From Chrysoporthe austroafricana (Eukaryota; Ascomycota; Sordariomycetes; Diaporthales; Cryphonectriaceae): 64,000 bases of DNA. The translations under genes and the position numbers were made by a program. A model generated the notes under the pieces. The model was not told the origin of the DNA and did no database searches. It saw only the letters and a program-made list of their open reading frames with translations. Positions within the stretch are counted from its first letter, which is position 1, and each line of letters starts with the position of its first letter. This document shows positions 1 through 12,280 of this stretch, in pieces. The DNA lies in assembly GCA_001051155.2 (NCBI GenBank), contig JYIP02000001.1, forward strand, positions 4,216,001 through 4,280,000. The letters run 5' to 3'.

Positions 1-656
1 CTCATTGTCTTGTCATTGTCTTCCTGATCGCCGTGCATCATTTCTGCTTCCTTCTCCTTCTCTGCCTGTCTCCATTTCTGGAAAGCAGACATGGAGACGT
101 CGTCGTCGTACAAGGCGCGGCCACTCATGCCATCACCAACATTCTTACTAGATGACGCGCCAGCTGCAATCTTGTAGATCTTCTGTCTGCCGCCAAACAG
201 GACGTTGCTCTCCAGGGGCCTCGACCGCGTCATCATCCCGCCGGACTCATTGGACGCCACCGAGTCTGTTCGGGGGAATAGGGGTCCCCGAATGGACTCG
301 ACCTCGGCTATATCGCCAAGGCCTTTACCATTACCGAAGCCGAAATCTGCAAGTCGTGACTGGCGTTTCGGAAACAGGACACTGTCGTCGCTAGCTTTGC
401 CAATCTTGCTGTTGGGGTCATCTTGCTCACGAAGCATCGAGAAGCGGGCCGAGAGACCGTTCATCAGGAGACTTGTACGGAAGTCATCATTGGAAGGTAG
501 TGCCATAGACAGGTCGATTTCTGTTTTCGTCTCCTGCTCTGGGTTCTTCTTTCCGCGACGAAATAGGGAGAAGGAGGACTCAGACTCGAGGGATGGGCGA
601 ACATCGGCCGAGTCCAGATCTTTGCCGCCTTTTTTCTTGTTCTTGAAGCGATTCAT
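1..656 (-). CDS. Conserved fungal protein of unknown function, N-terminal 218 residues (cut by window edge)
   Basis: On the minus strand an ATG at 656 opens a frame that stays open for 218 codons to the window edge, so the gene continues outside. The start is basic (MNRFKNKKKGGKDLD), followed by an acidic/Ser-rich stretch and then a compact, conserved-looking core with phrases such as LPSNDDFRTSLLM, ARFSMLREQDDPNSKIGKAS and VLFPKRQSRLADFGFG. Further on come NVLFGGRQKIYKI, GRALYDDDVSMSAFQKW and a charged Lys/Glu-rich helix. No catalytic motif is visible. The wording is familiar from conserved hypothetical proteins of Pezizomycotina, but I cannot name a family. Low-complexity acidic and basic segments suggest an intracellular protein, which is inference. 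The coding frame, codon use and lack of stops make a real gene likely; overlapping plus-strand frames here are shadows. Confidence 0.72.
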   Translation of the reverse strand, partial: MNRFKNKKKGGKDLDSADVRPSLESESSFSLFRRGKKNPEQETKTEIDLSMALPSNDDFRTSLLMNGLSARFSMLREQDDPNSKIGKASDDSVLFPKRQSRLADFGFGNGKGLGDIAEVESIRGPLFPRTDSVASNESGGMMTRSRPLESNVLFGGRQKIYKIAAGASSSKNVGDGMSGRALYDDDVSMSAFQKWRQAEKEKEAEMMHGDQEDNDKTM

Positions 657-3600
657 CGTGGCGGTATTTGCTGGTCAAATCGAACGAAGACGGTGTCTGT
701 AGAAGATACGAGCCACGTGGGCGACTGTGGGACGAAGAAAATCCTTCACGAATCCGCGTCCATCAGAGCACTCGGGGCATCACGGAGAGCCAGCCAACAG
801 ACAAAGGTATTTGCTCAGCCTCTCGGGGACCAGAGATCAGACGAGCTGGGCAAGCCTGCGCGTTCACGTTAGCTGTAAGGACTGAAGATTAGCGGGAATG
901 CCGCACCCTCGTAGGGCTCGGTTGTTGACGTCGGGCTAAGGCTTGTTGGCAGACATCGGAAGTGAATCCTCCAAGGAGCGGATAGAGATCTTGGTGGGGC
1001 GATGGGGGAGCTCAAGAGCGCTGCAGTGGAGGAGGTGGTGGTGCATTTGCCATCATGACCGGCCCCACAGAATTGAGGGCGTCGGGATGTTTATGCGGAA
1101 GGTGTTTGCTCACCTCTTGATTGTTGCCGGTGTCGAAAGCGTTTCAAAAAAGACAGGAGGGAACCTGGTCTGACAGCGAGGTCGGGGGTCAAGGCGATCC
1201 CGAACCTTGCGTCCTCAAGAAAGTTTGTTCGCACCGCACAAGACGTGCCGAGTGGTGGACAGCCGCGGCGGACTGAATGATTTAGGCAAAAATATGAGCC
1301 AGCTGAAGGGCAGGTCCTGTCCTGGTCTAATGTGGTACGGCGAGACGAGTTGGTGGTTGTGTCGCACAAGGGCAGAGTGGTTCGCCGCAAAATGGCCTGA
1401 CGGCAGCAATTCCGGCCAGGATTGTGATACGTCGATGGCTCGCGACCGTGTGGAATGGTGGATAATTGACTGATTAACCGATGGTGAGATCCTCACATGC
1501 CAAGGCTGATCCGGGGGGCGGCAGTACTATGCGAGAGGGGACGTCTCTGTCTGTGTGTCGCTGCCTAGGTACGTCGCTGGTCGGTGCGGTAATTGACTTG
1601 AGGTGATGGACGATGGTTGAACGATTCGGGTCGGGTCGGGTAGGGTGGAGCGAGTGGATTGACCTTTCGTCTGATATGGCTGGCGATGCTGGGAATATCA
1701 CAAGATTGAGGTCGGGTCAGGAATGTCTGCTGAAGGACCGAAAGGACGGGCTCGTAGGGCGTCTCGGCGTTGTCGCAAAGGTCGCGAAGGGCAGAGGGCA
1801 AGAGCGGAGTGGACGAGCGTCAAGTGAGGGCGAGAAGAGAAGACGAGAAAGACACGATCAGAAGGGACTGTCACGCAGAAACGAAGGAAGAGAGCGGCAG
1901 AGCCCTGATGATCTCACGTCGGCGTGGTGGTGGAGAGGGAAGGGAGGAATGTTGAGGGCGGACGCGACAGGATGGTCAAGGAGAAGGAGCTGGAGACCCC
2001 AAGGCAAGGTTGATCGAGTGCGCTCATGAAAAGGAATTGATGGTTGGACACACGCCTCCGGACATTGCGCATGGTCAAAGTGCACGATCATTGGGCACAC
2101 AGGCACCCTGCCGGGAGAAATGGGGCTAGGCAGGGATCAGGAGGGTGGACCCTGTCAATGTCAATTTAGTGCGCTTTGATACATCTCTGCACCATACCAT
2201 TACTATGGCACCATGGGGGGGGGGATAGTACTTCCGCAGTAGTCCGGCGGCAGAAGTAACCCGTAGTGGGGAGGAAGCCGCCAGGCCCGAAGAGGCAGAG
2301 CGCCTGCCGTGCCGTGCGTGCCTACCATACAATAGTACCGTATCCCAGCGCGCAGGGTAACGCGTACTAAGTATCTGCAGTAAGTATGGTACTATGGAGG
2401 AGGGGAAGAGGGGCCCCGTACGGTACATACAATAGTTGCAAGTACGGACGGACTATGGTACTGGGCAGAGGGCAGCAGGGTCGCAAGGGCAGGGGTCGGA
2501 GGGGTCCGCCATCCGTCCTGGGGGTGAGAAAGAGAGCCAGAAAATCAGAGAACTACCAGCGATTCGGGGACAGGGACAGGGCCGAAGGTCAGGGCAAGGA
2601 CCAGGGCTCGCGACCATCCGGATATCCCTGCATGGTCCTTCCGCCTCTGCACTTAGTAGAAGTACCTGCGTACTATGGCAGCTTTCCGAGCACTGCGCAT
2701 GCACCTAACCGGAGTAGCGAGTCAACTTGAGGGCGTCCTGCTGCACAATCTCATCCTTCCCCTCTTCTTCAAACACACATCGTATGTCTCCTAGAGGCCG
2801 AGCCTCCGCGCCATCGCCTGGACCCAAAGAAGCGTTAATATCGTGTCCGACCCCAGCCGTGCGACGGTGAGAACGGCCCCCTCGCAAAAATCCCCCCTCC
2901 TCACCAGCGGGCCAACGGCACGCACTACACCCACACGTCCTCCAATCTACCATCTGCAGCTACACGCCGTGCAGTCTACCCCCACAAGCCGTCAGAAATA
3001 TCACCGCTTGAAACATGGATTGCAGATGCGGGATCGGGATTTGATGACGTTGGATCGGTAAACCCTCCGACAATCCCACTTTATCCTACTCTACTATACT
3101 AAAGTATGCGACGGGCGAGTGCGACCCAGGCTGAGTGAGGGTGGCTTGAAAGGCCCAGACGACGCCCTGCGGGGTGTGCGGGCAGGATGGTGATCAGGAG
3201 AGGCCAAAAGATGCACTTTCGACTGCCCTGCAGGCACAGGCTGCAGCGCTTGGGCCAGAGCGGCAGCAGACGGTGCCGCCCAAGACGCCTCCGCAGCCAA
3301 GATCATGCCGCCCGTCGGGGGCGCGGCTATCCGTGACACGGCACGGACAGGATAAGTGGCCCTCTCTGGACTCTGGATATCAAATCATTCTCATGGCAGG
3401 GGCCGCGGGGATGGCTCGTTCCGAGGCTGAACAGGCGGGCCCTTCTGATCGACCGTACAGCCTGAGCCCTCGACTCATCAACACGTCCGCCTTCTTGCCA
3501 CTGCGGCTGGACTGCGCTTTGTCCATCCTGTACGCCGTCTGACCCGTCCCGACTCCTGGCCTGAATCAACTTGGCACCTTCTGCCAGCCATACAAGTCAT

Positions 3601-6187
3601 CCCTTGCTTGGGACAGTAAATTGCCGTGTCTCAAGGGCTTGCTTTTCTGCCCGACGACAGCCACAGCAGCTCGCACTTCATATGGAGGATCTGCTGGATC
3701 CGACGTGTGGTGGCGATTACATCCTGTCCACATGAGGCACAGGATCTCATCGGCGTATCCATTGGCTCGCCCAGGCAGAGGCTCGTCCTGGCGCGCCAAC
3801 CTGGCGCTCCGACCTGGCTTGGCTGCTGTCGGCTCTTTAAGTTCCCTGGGTGTGCCGCGCCCCTGGGACCTGCGTCGTCGCTGTGCAGCAGAGCCGGCTG
3901 TTGGCCAGCTGAGCCGGGTCGCAGACGCCTGCCCCGCGCAGCCAATTGAAACGCCGTGCCTGAGCAAGCGGCACAAGCGTCAGGTACGGACAAGGAGCCC
4001 TAGAATCGCTGCTGTAGGGGTGACGCTGCGGCAAGCCGTTGTAACCCCACCCTTGGCACCACGCGCCTTGGGTGCAGTGCCAGATTGCCGCAACTTGCTG
4101 GAGTGCGGCAGATCCCCCTTCCCACGATACTACTGGGTACTGGGTATGGTATCGAATGCCCACACAGCCAGGGCACTGCAGACCAGGAGCTGGGCGCTGC
4201 TGCAGCCCACCTGCCTGTCACCATCGGTCACATCTCAGCATGCATCTCCCGACTGCTCTTGGGGCTGCGATCGAGGCCTAGCGCCAATCTCTGGTGGGTA
4301 AGCACCGGTTTGATCGCGACTAGCATGCCCTCTCTTCAAGACCTCATGCCTGCAAACCTTATCAAAGACTATAAATCCAATCAACAAGTTTATGCGCTCA
4401 AAACGTGGCAAGCCAGGCCATGCTCTAGACTTCAAACGCCTCAGCCGTGATGAGCACCGGAAATTCAGCAACCACCAGCTCTTAGGCTGCACCAGCTGGA
4501 GACGGCGGACGGCGGACGGCGGACGGCGGACAGCGGACAGCGGACGGCGTGGAGCAGGATTGTTTGTGTTACCAAAGATCCGATCCATCATTAGGCATCA
4601 TTCAATACCATCCAACCATTCGTCCGCCTGCATAGAGACGAGCATTCGAGCCTCTCGAACCCTAGCAGCCGCCCACAGCCGGATGGGGATACCCGCAATC
4701 TCTCGGGTGCTGATCTGCTTTACGTCGGACAGGAGCTGCGACACATCAGATGAACGATAGTCAAAGCTTCCACCTATAATACAGCCTTTCGGCCTTCAAC
4801 CGTCCAGCCTCGCCCCGTCAGCCTTGTACGGGGGCCGAAAGATAGCTACTGTACGTCGAACCTGCCCGGGGGCCCACAACGATTTCCTCAGTAGCTCGAT
4901 TAAATAGCCCTGGGTGCCTGTTCGTGGCTCTCACGTGTTGCGGGGGGATCGCTCACCTTGTCAGCCGCTGCATGGGTTTGATGAAGTGTGTATGGGTTTG
5001 TAATGCGCACCCACACCGGCGGGCCGGTGGAGGCTTTCTTTCGGCCCCAGCACACGTGAACTTCTTCCCGAGGAGGATTCGGAAATGTCCGGGGCCCCGT
5101 CCTCCTAGGTTCACACACCGGTCTGGGCCTGATGTGCAAATCACCATGGCACGACACTGCATTTCCAAGGTGAGGCCCAACAGAAACATACGGACCTGGC
5201 CGAGCATCAGTCCGCCGTATCTGGCGTCGACAACACTAGCGAGGCCTTTCGCCGTCGGCCAAGACGCGAAAGAACACCACTAGCTAAGCACTGCTAAGCA
5301 CTGCCAAGGTCCAAGGCTTCAGTGATTCCACGCTCCGGAATGATGTTCCTGGAGCCGATCGGGGCTGGGGTGGAACCTGTTCGCCCCGCAGTCGTCGGGG
5401 ACCCGCCGCGTAAGGCGGGATAACCATAACGTTCCATGAACAAGACCCGCTGGAATTCATTCCAGACGAAGAATCCAATGGGGATCCGCCCCGCGGCCAA
5501 ATTGAGTAATTTCCGCCTCGGATGTTGGCGAGGTGAAAAATCAATCTTCCTCCATTTGGATGATGCTGAGCGCTGTTCGCAATGACGTTGCTGTCTCGTG
5601 TGTTGCGACCTGTTCGGATCTCCAGGCGCCGCGCCCCCCACCAGCCTCTTTCAGCTCTTTAGGACGGCGAGCAACTTGCTTCTGCTAAGCCCTCTGGCAG
5701 GTCGGAGACAATACCGACCACTCAGACACCGGACTTCGAAGCTGATTTCAATATCGATCCATGGCCGTCGGGCAGAAGTGTCGCTCGATACATGGACCCA
5801 TGTCATCGAAATGCGACTGGCTGGCTGGACGTTGCAACCCTCGTCTTTCACTCGTCAATGTCCGCGCGTAATCATCTCAACTTCAGCCGACCTTACTGCG
5901 CCGTTAGCAATGCAAGCGCGGGACCGACGCCACTCCTGTTATACCATTCACTATAGACGCGTTGGGAACGCGACTGGACGATTCCTGAGCAGGCAAGGCG
6001 CTCGCTACCGGTCCAGTCGCCACCCGCGCGGTGCACGCAGGCGTGCGTGCAGCGGGCGTTCGTCGAGATCCGGCAGGTGGGATGCACAAATTGCCTTGGT
6101 CGGTCGGGCCGCAGCACTTGTTTGGGATTCAGTACCACGATCCGCTTTTGTCTTGCCCTGTCAGTGCCTGTGCAACCCATGCCGTGG
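657..6187. other. Gene-poor tract upstream of the truncated gene
   Basis: About 5.5 kb with no recognisable gene on either strand. Several open frames of 60-226 codons exist (for example 3621-4301 plus), but they overlap one another in opposite frames, have no domain-like composition and start or stop arbitrarily, as expected in GC-rich non-coding DNA. The first 1-2 kb upstream of 656 must contain the promoter and 5' UTR of the minus-strand gene. G-runs and purine/pyrimidine-biased stretches occur at 1500-2500. A heptamer repeat at 4501-4549 is listed separately. Confidence 0.6.
4501..4549. repeat. Heptamer tandem repeat, 7 copies
   Basis: Seven contiguous copies of GACGGCG, with copies 5 and 6 reading GACAGCG. 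The unit length is not a multiple of three, so it would disrupt any frame and is consistent with non-coding DNA. It is a useful length-polymorphic marker candidate. Confidence 0.9.
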
Positions 6188-6302
6188 CCTCATCCCGGTT
6201 TCTGGCCCTCCGCTCCTTTTCCCGGCAATCTCACGATCAGCATCTGCCCCTGTGTGGGGGGGAAGGGGGCAGGGGCAAATCAGCCTAGCAAGATTGCTTT
6301 GC

Positions 6303-6341
<39 letters not shown>

Positions 6342-6511
6342 CCCCCCTTTCCTTTTTTTTTTTTCTTTTATCGTTTTTTGTGATACCCCCCCAGACTTCT
6401 CCCGGGAGGTGCCCAGGGGAGNGCCCCCCCCCCCTTTTCCCGGGGCATTCCCCACTTGCCCTCTCCCCCGGTGGGGGGGGGGGGGGGGGGGGGGAAAATC
6501 GCCTTGGAAGA

Positions 6512-6557
<46 letters not shown>

Positions 6558-6640
6558 GTCTTGTCCCACAGACCCGTTGTTTGTCAACCTGAACCGGTCT
6601 TTGTGATACCAGCCCAGACTGCTGCCGGTAGTTGAACAAG
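6188..6640. other. Low-quality homopolymer stretch around an N; probable mis-joined contig overlap
   Basis: The segment contains long T runs (about 6306-6341 and 6511-6554), a C run, a run of about 23 G and one ambiguous base at 6422. The sequence left of the N after the T run (about 6350-6420, including GTGATACC and AGACTTCTCCCGG) is a blurred copy of the clean sequence at about 6565-6640 (GTGATACC, AGACTGCTGCCGG). The sequence right of the N (about 6430-6510, including CCTTTTCCCGG, then G run and TCGCCTTGGAAGAT) is a blurred copy of 6215-6305. The order clean A - polyT - blurred B - N - blurred A - polyT - clean B is what two reads of one locus joined end to end instead of overlapped would give. 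No gene is present. Confidence 0.8.
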
Positions 6641-7366
6641 GCGAAGACAGGCATTTGCATGTCTCGCGCCCTTGACATGGGCGATGCCAGAGTTTGAGAT
6701 TCTTCGCGCTCGCCGGCACTGGTCATCTCGGTATGCAGTCCTCTGATGGAAGGACTGAGACATCCGCGTCGGCGCGTGTCGCGTTTGTCTGACGACAGAC
6801 GTCACCTGGACGCCGTCCGAGACTTTGGATAAGTGGATGCATCTGGGCTATGTTGATGTCTTGCTGGTGAAGATTTCAGGGTCCTTCTAGGAGCCCAGGT
6901 GATTCCCTCGTCGTTGCGTCTGAATAACCTATCTACAATGAGTATTACAGTCGGTCAGGCAAGTGTCAGCGTGGTATTGCATCAAAAGATTCCTTCGATA
7001 TTCTGATTGGGCACAGCGATTAGCTCGAGCACTGACTTATAGTTATCCTCCTTGCAATATGAAGATGGCGTCCGAGAGTCCTATTGCTGCCGCTACAACC
7101 CGGATGAGAGTTTTAGAGTCAGTCTGTACCCGCTGTCAATGCGCGTCTATGACAATCACTGGCATTACAATGTCTTTCTGAGACTGCCGATCGTCGTATG
7201 CCCACTGCCAATCACGATCTGGGTGGTGTGTAGAGGCGTGCGCAACAGGCTTTTCGCCACAAGGCCAGCATCCACACCCTCATTGTGATTGCGTATATGT
7301 TCCTACAGGCCTGAACAAAAAGAAGCCGTCGGCCTTACAAGACAAAGTTCCAGTAGGGGGGACAGA
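6641..7366. other. Intergenic, nothing recognised
   Basis: About 0.7 kb downstream of the 3' end of the minus-strand rhodopsin-domain gene. Short open frames are present but none resembles a protein. It should hold the 3' UTR and polyadenylation signals of the gene ending at 7367. Confidence 0.5.
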
Positions 7367-8826
7367 CTAATGAAACCAGGACTTCCCCGACACTCTCGAC
7401 CCTCTGGGCCCGATAAGCGTCTCCCGATCAGTTTCAAAACTCTTCTTCCTCTGCGGCGTCGTCGACGCCGTACCAATCTGGTCCTCGGGGTCCGGGCCCA
7501 CGCTCCACGGGTGCATTTCCTCCCAAGCTGTCTTATTATCCGTGACGCTGCCGGCCTCCTGCGTGACCGTGATCTCGGTCGTCACGAAAATGGTGCCCCA
7601 GTTCGTTGTTAGGACGGGCCAGAACACGGGAAGCGAGGCGGCGATGATCGCAAAACTGACTTCAAAAGAGGACAGGACGATGGGACTGCAAAGGTACCAG
7701 CTCAGATCGAAGGTTGGGTAGGTCCCTCCGTCGGACTTAAGGATCTCGACCATGCGCAGGATGGAGATGAAGTTGATACTGTTCGACGGTGATGTTAGCT
7801 CATCTCCAGGAGCAATGCGTGGGACAGTCTGGCAATCTACAAAGCAGTAGAGGCAAGTACGCCCCTCTTGACTCCTCGCGAAGCTCAGGATTTGCACCTA
7901 CATTGCCCCCAGCAGAAACAAGCACAGCAGGCTTAGCCGAGCTTTGAAAGCCATCGGCCTCGATATGAAGTAGGGCACTGGCACGGCCAACATCAAAAGA
8001 TCAATGACCATATTCGTCGACGTGAGAGCGATATATGCGCCGGTGGACTCGCTGGACTGCATGCTGGAAAGCCCGTATCTGACTGCGGTCGTGTCGTTAA
8101 AGTCCCACATCGCCGAGACCGGGAATGCAGGAAACCACGCGATGAAGGAGAACGCAATACCCCACAGCGAAACAATGACCAGCAGGGCCTGAGTAGCCGT
8201 GCGGTACTTGGACTTCTCGTTGAAGATCCGCAGGAACTGCAGCAGTATGGCGACCTTGATGAAGGTAGTCGATGTGGTGTAGAGGGCGCTCGCAACGTAG
8301 ATAGGCTGCGAGGGACCTCAGTTAGTATCTGCTGTCCTTGATAATTACTATGACTCTTCTTCAGCAGCTGACAAGCACTTACTTTTATGAACTCTGGGAT
8401 TGAGGGGGGATCTGTGAGGGCGAATGTGATGAAGTGTTTGCCCAAGTGGCGATCGAAGCTGACAAGCACGGAGATACTCAAGGCCTGCCCTGTGATCTAT
8501 ACATGCCACCTTTCAGCTATTGGCCAGTCCTTCTGAGTGTGATGGGAGTGTGCACGCCCACCATCGAAAGGATAACAAACAAGTCATCCCAGCCCGGACA
8601 TCTCGTTAACCTGAATCGAACGAATAGCCTCGCGAAAGCACATATGAGGGAGACGCCCTGTACATCTCCAAGTCAGAGTCAACAGCAACAAGGTCCGGAG
8701 CCGTATCAGACGGAGGCTCACCATAAGCGTAATTATCAGACCGAATGCTACAGGCCTCTGATTCAAGAGAGGGACCGGGTCATTGAGATTGTCGACTTTG
8801 CCGAGCTGGTCGATTATTGCGGACAT
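7367..8826 (-). CDS. Pth11-like / fungal rhodopsin-domain integral membrane protein
   Basis: Five exons on the minus strand, complement(join(7367..7778,7902..8305,8383..8484,8562..8657,8722..8826)), give 372 residues. All four introns (64-123 nt) are GT-AG and the frame closes at TAG 7369-7367. The protein has the hydrophobic pattern of the fungal rhodopsin-domain (Pth11-like, SAT4) superfamily. Helix 2 is preceded by the hallmark ARLFVR and followed by PGWDDLFVIL. Later come YVASALYTTSTTFIKVAILL, NMVIDLLMLAVPVPY and SSFEVSFAIIAASLPVF, then a hydrophilic tail of about 90 residues with ITVTQE. There is no CFEM domain. Family members sit in the plasma membrane; Pth11 itself is a receptor for surface cues, but most paralogues have no known ligand. 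The first ATG (8826) is chosen because exon 1 supplies the first hydrophobic helix. Exon borders are inferred, with intron 2 having an alternative acceptor a few bases away. Confidence 0.88.
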
Positions 8827-11800
8827 ATTTCGTACTCAGCCGTGGTATCATGTATGGTATTTGCCACTCCACGAGCTCTATAACGATTGTGAAGTCGAGG
8901 TCCTCACGACTGGGATGATTCTTTGACAATTTGTCGAGTACTCGCCTCGCCGCACAGGGCCTGGAGCCCCCGAGGATGTGTGCGATAACCATCCTTAAAT
9001 TGCCCAAGTCTCGAGGCCATGACATCCCAATCTTGCGAATTGAGCCGTTGAAACTCTCCTCCCAGACTAAAATGCCGTTTTTGCTGTCTTACATGCATGC
9101 AGCCTAGTTTGCACGCCAACTCGGTTAGCCAGTATAGATACAACGCCGCATTTGGTGATAGTATGAAACGAGTCAGCGACTTAGGTCACGATAACATCAT
9201 CGGTGCTCTCACTTACCCAGTACTACCCGGGAATTACTATTCGGACGTACCAGGTGCCAGGATCCACTACTTCACGGAGAATTGGACACTGGTCAATCTT
9301 CCCGCGCAGCTGCAACCTTCCACCCTCCCCCCAAACAACCTTCTCTGTTCAACACATCCGCCATTACTCGGTTTCGGTGAGGAACGTCCGTGCCAATCTT
9401 CGAGCTCGCTCGTCCTGCATGCTTGGCGCAAGATGTAATTGCTCCAGGGAACGATCGCCGAATCGTGGTCTTGCTGTATTGTGTCTGTCCCGCACGACGT
9501 CAAGCTGCGCTTCATGTTATCGCGACATTGCTGTCAAGGCTAGTTCACGGGAGCCCAAGACCGGATCCGTCGACGGGAAGTAGGTGTGTGTAGCATCATC
9601 ATACCCAATCGTCTTTAGATTGTTCTTGCGTGGAGAACTCAGCATAGAACTTAGGGCTAGAAAGGAGTGAGATGCAAGGGCCCACCGAAAATAGGACGTA
9701 GACGGAACAGCCTCCCTTCAAAGACGCTACCCGTAAGAAAAGGGCCCTATTATCTTCGCGGATCTATGCGGCCTGGTAGAGGACGCGAAACGGCGGCAAT
9801 AGTTGGCGTGTGCTGGTGGAGTAAACAGGCAAGCCTAAAGATAACAGCTAAGGATCTTTCGGTATCCCTCTAAGAGGGACGTTGAACTATCATAATATCT
9901 ACTTGGCATGCGCCTAGTCTGGCTCAATACACTCTATTTTTGTCATATATTTCCTCTTTCGGAGCTAGCATGTGTAGCGTCATTGGGAACCATTGCGTTG
10001 AAGAGGAGCTTGGTTAGACACTGCTGTAATTACATGGGATACTCCCCGAAGCTGAAGATCCCCAAGACATCCCTAGAGATATTCTGACGGAAACCTTGAG
10101 AGATGATGCATTGCGAACGGATATCACGCATTGAAGGAAATTTGGTCGCATCCCACAAAGGGGTGACGAGAGTACAGACTCTGAGGTTGCCTAGTGTAAT
10201 AGTGACTAATACAGATCACAAAACCGCTTACACATATGGGCTTCACGGCTAAAGAGAACACACGCTAGGATCCTAATACGCAATAATTATATGTGAAAGG
10301 ATATCGACGGCTGCGGGACAAGTTTCCGGTGAGGTATTAGACTTTGGGAGGCCGTATCCTCCCTTGTCAAAACTTGCCTCGCACAACCCGAAATTATAGG
10401 AGCTTGACTGAGGACTATGAAGGAGCTACTGTAAGAGTACTTCTACGATCGTGGACCTCCACGTAATTACGCCGGCTCTACGAGAGTAATAAACACATCT
10501 TGCTGTTCGGGTGTCCCCTGCGTGGCGGCATGTCCAAGTATACGTATGATGGGGAATTAAAGATAATTATGAGTCAGCAACGTTGATCTTATGGAACATA
10601 GAAGTGAATGGTCACTTTTGTACTCCATATATCGAATAGATGGTTCGTGTGTTGATTAGCTAAAGACTGAGGACAGACGAACATTTAAGGGCACGATACC
10701 GAAGTACAGGGCTCGTATGCCAAGAGCAGCCGGGCCCGTATTCTTCTAGACAGCAATCAGCGCGTTTTCCACAGTCGGCGCTCTTGTAATATGAGGGACC
10801 AGACTTCCGGCTTGAAAGCCACGGATGCTCTAGTATAGCTGAATGGAGTGATTATATTGAACATGGGAAGTATGAGCTTGGCAGAATAAACGTGGCGGAA
10901 ACCGAACGGCCTTTCCGAAGATACAGGTCTATCGGAGCGATATGGCAGACGCTCTAGTGAAAGTGGTGAAGCCGACTAGCCTTCTGGCTACAAGGGTTAT
11001 AGGTTGGTCTCCTGGACAAGAAACAAAAGGGGAGGTTAGGTAATCCTCGGACATGGTTGGTTGTATTGCAAATCAAGACGGCGGAGTTTCAGTGTCGATC
11101 TTTTCGTTTGCAGTTGAAGAGCTCCATGGCAGCGCTGAAGATGTCGGGCAAACATGAGGCCCTCCAAGGTTCAAGCATGAATCATGGCTCGTCCGATCAG
11201 AGAGCGTAGGCCAAATCGAGTGGCGGACTGCATACGAAGCCTTTGGAGCCATGTGACTAAAACAGAGCGGTGGCCGTGCACGTGTACGCCGGGGGCATAC
11301 GCCAGGCGCAATGCCTGGAATGGACTCGAACCAATGTTTTTTCAGCCTTTTTTCTGTTGTTTATGCATCCTTTTGGTCTCACATGCTCTGACTAAGACAG
11401 GCGACTGCAAGTTGCCGCGAATCCTGTGTATGAAGACTGCGTGCGCAACAGGCGTTGGATCCGTAGTAAACTGCTTACTAGGACCTCGTCTTCCAAAAAT
11501 ACGGCCGCCTATAGTCTGAATTTGGGCACCAGGAATGCAGGCCTCCAGATTCCCAGACGCATTCTCAAACGCAATCCCAGATTCCGATATTCCGTAGGGA
11601 CGGCTCGAGTGCCGTGCGAAGCGGATGGTGGAAGTTAAGTTCATGGGCCAGTGGTGGTGGCACAAGTGGTTTGATGTCGCCGTGCAGCCGCGCCGGCCAA
11701 TGGCAATCGAGAACAATCACGAAGGAGTCTGCTATCTAGACCTCGAACACTTGGTGCCTGTGGACACTAAATGATGTCAGTCCAGCGGCTGATCATCGCT

Positions 11801-12280
11801 TCTGCGGCATCCTTATTTATAGTTGTGGGTTTGCTGTTGGCTTGCGGAGCCGTCAAAGCCGCGTAGGTGGATCGGGTAACAATGCCGGCCAATCGACCAC
11901 TTGCAGGATCTTATCCTCAAACAAGGCAAAGGGGCTGCGGGACTCGTAATCTGCCATGGACCCACCCCCTTAATGACGAGAGAGATTCACTGCCTTTCGT
12001 ACTGACAAACAAATTTGTTTCCATCCCACTGCCTTGCCCGCGCCTCTTTCGTCTTGTCCTTCATCCTCTTCTTAGAAGCTCAGCAAGAACGACACAGTCG
12101 TCTGCCTCTCCAACCCTTCACGTCACTCATTTGACATATTAACTTCACACCCACGTTTCACCAATTCGACTCTTTTTCTCTCCAGTCGCTTAAGAAACAA
12201 GCCTTTTGCGGTGTTTGAATCATTTCCGTGCCGAGACCAAACCGCGCAATCTACGCTATCTTCCAAGTTTCCACATCAAA
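8827..12280. other. Gene-free interval, with an ORF-depleted core
   Basis: About 3.4 kb between two genes. No frame resembles a protein. From about 9874 to 11183 neither strand has an open frame of 60 codons, which is unusually poor for DNA of this composition in this window and could mean an old, mutated relic. 11184-11716 has short overlapping frames with no recognisable content. 12000-12280 is pyrimidine-rich (CCTTGCCCGCGCCTC and CTTTTTCTCTCCAG) and is probably the core promoter and 5' UTR of the GH72 gene at 12281. A TATA-like TTTATAG lies near 11816. Confidence 0.55.

Noticed and set aside
3621..4301. Plus-strand open frame of 226 codons
   Set aside because: Arg/Pro/Ser-rich shadow-like composition, overlaps three opposite-strand frames, no domain, no signal peptide, no splice-linked continuation.
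6047..6556. Frames with long Phe or Lys runs across 6.0-6.7 kb
   Set aside because: They are translations of the low-quality polyT/polyG stretch around the N and are artefacts.
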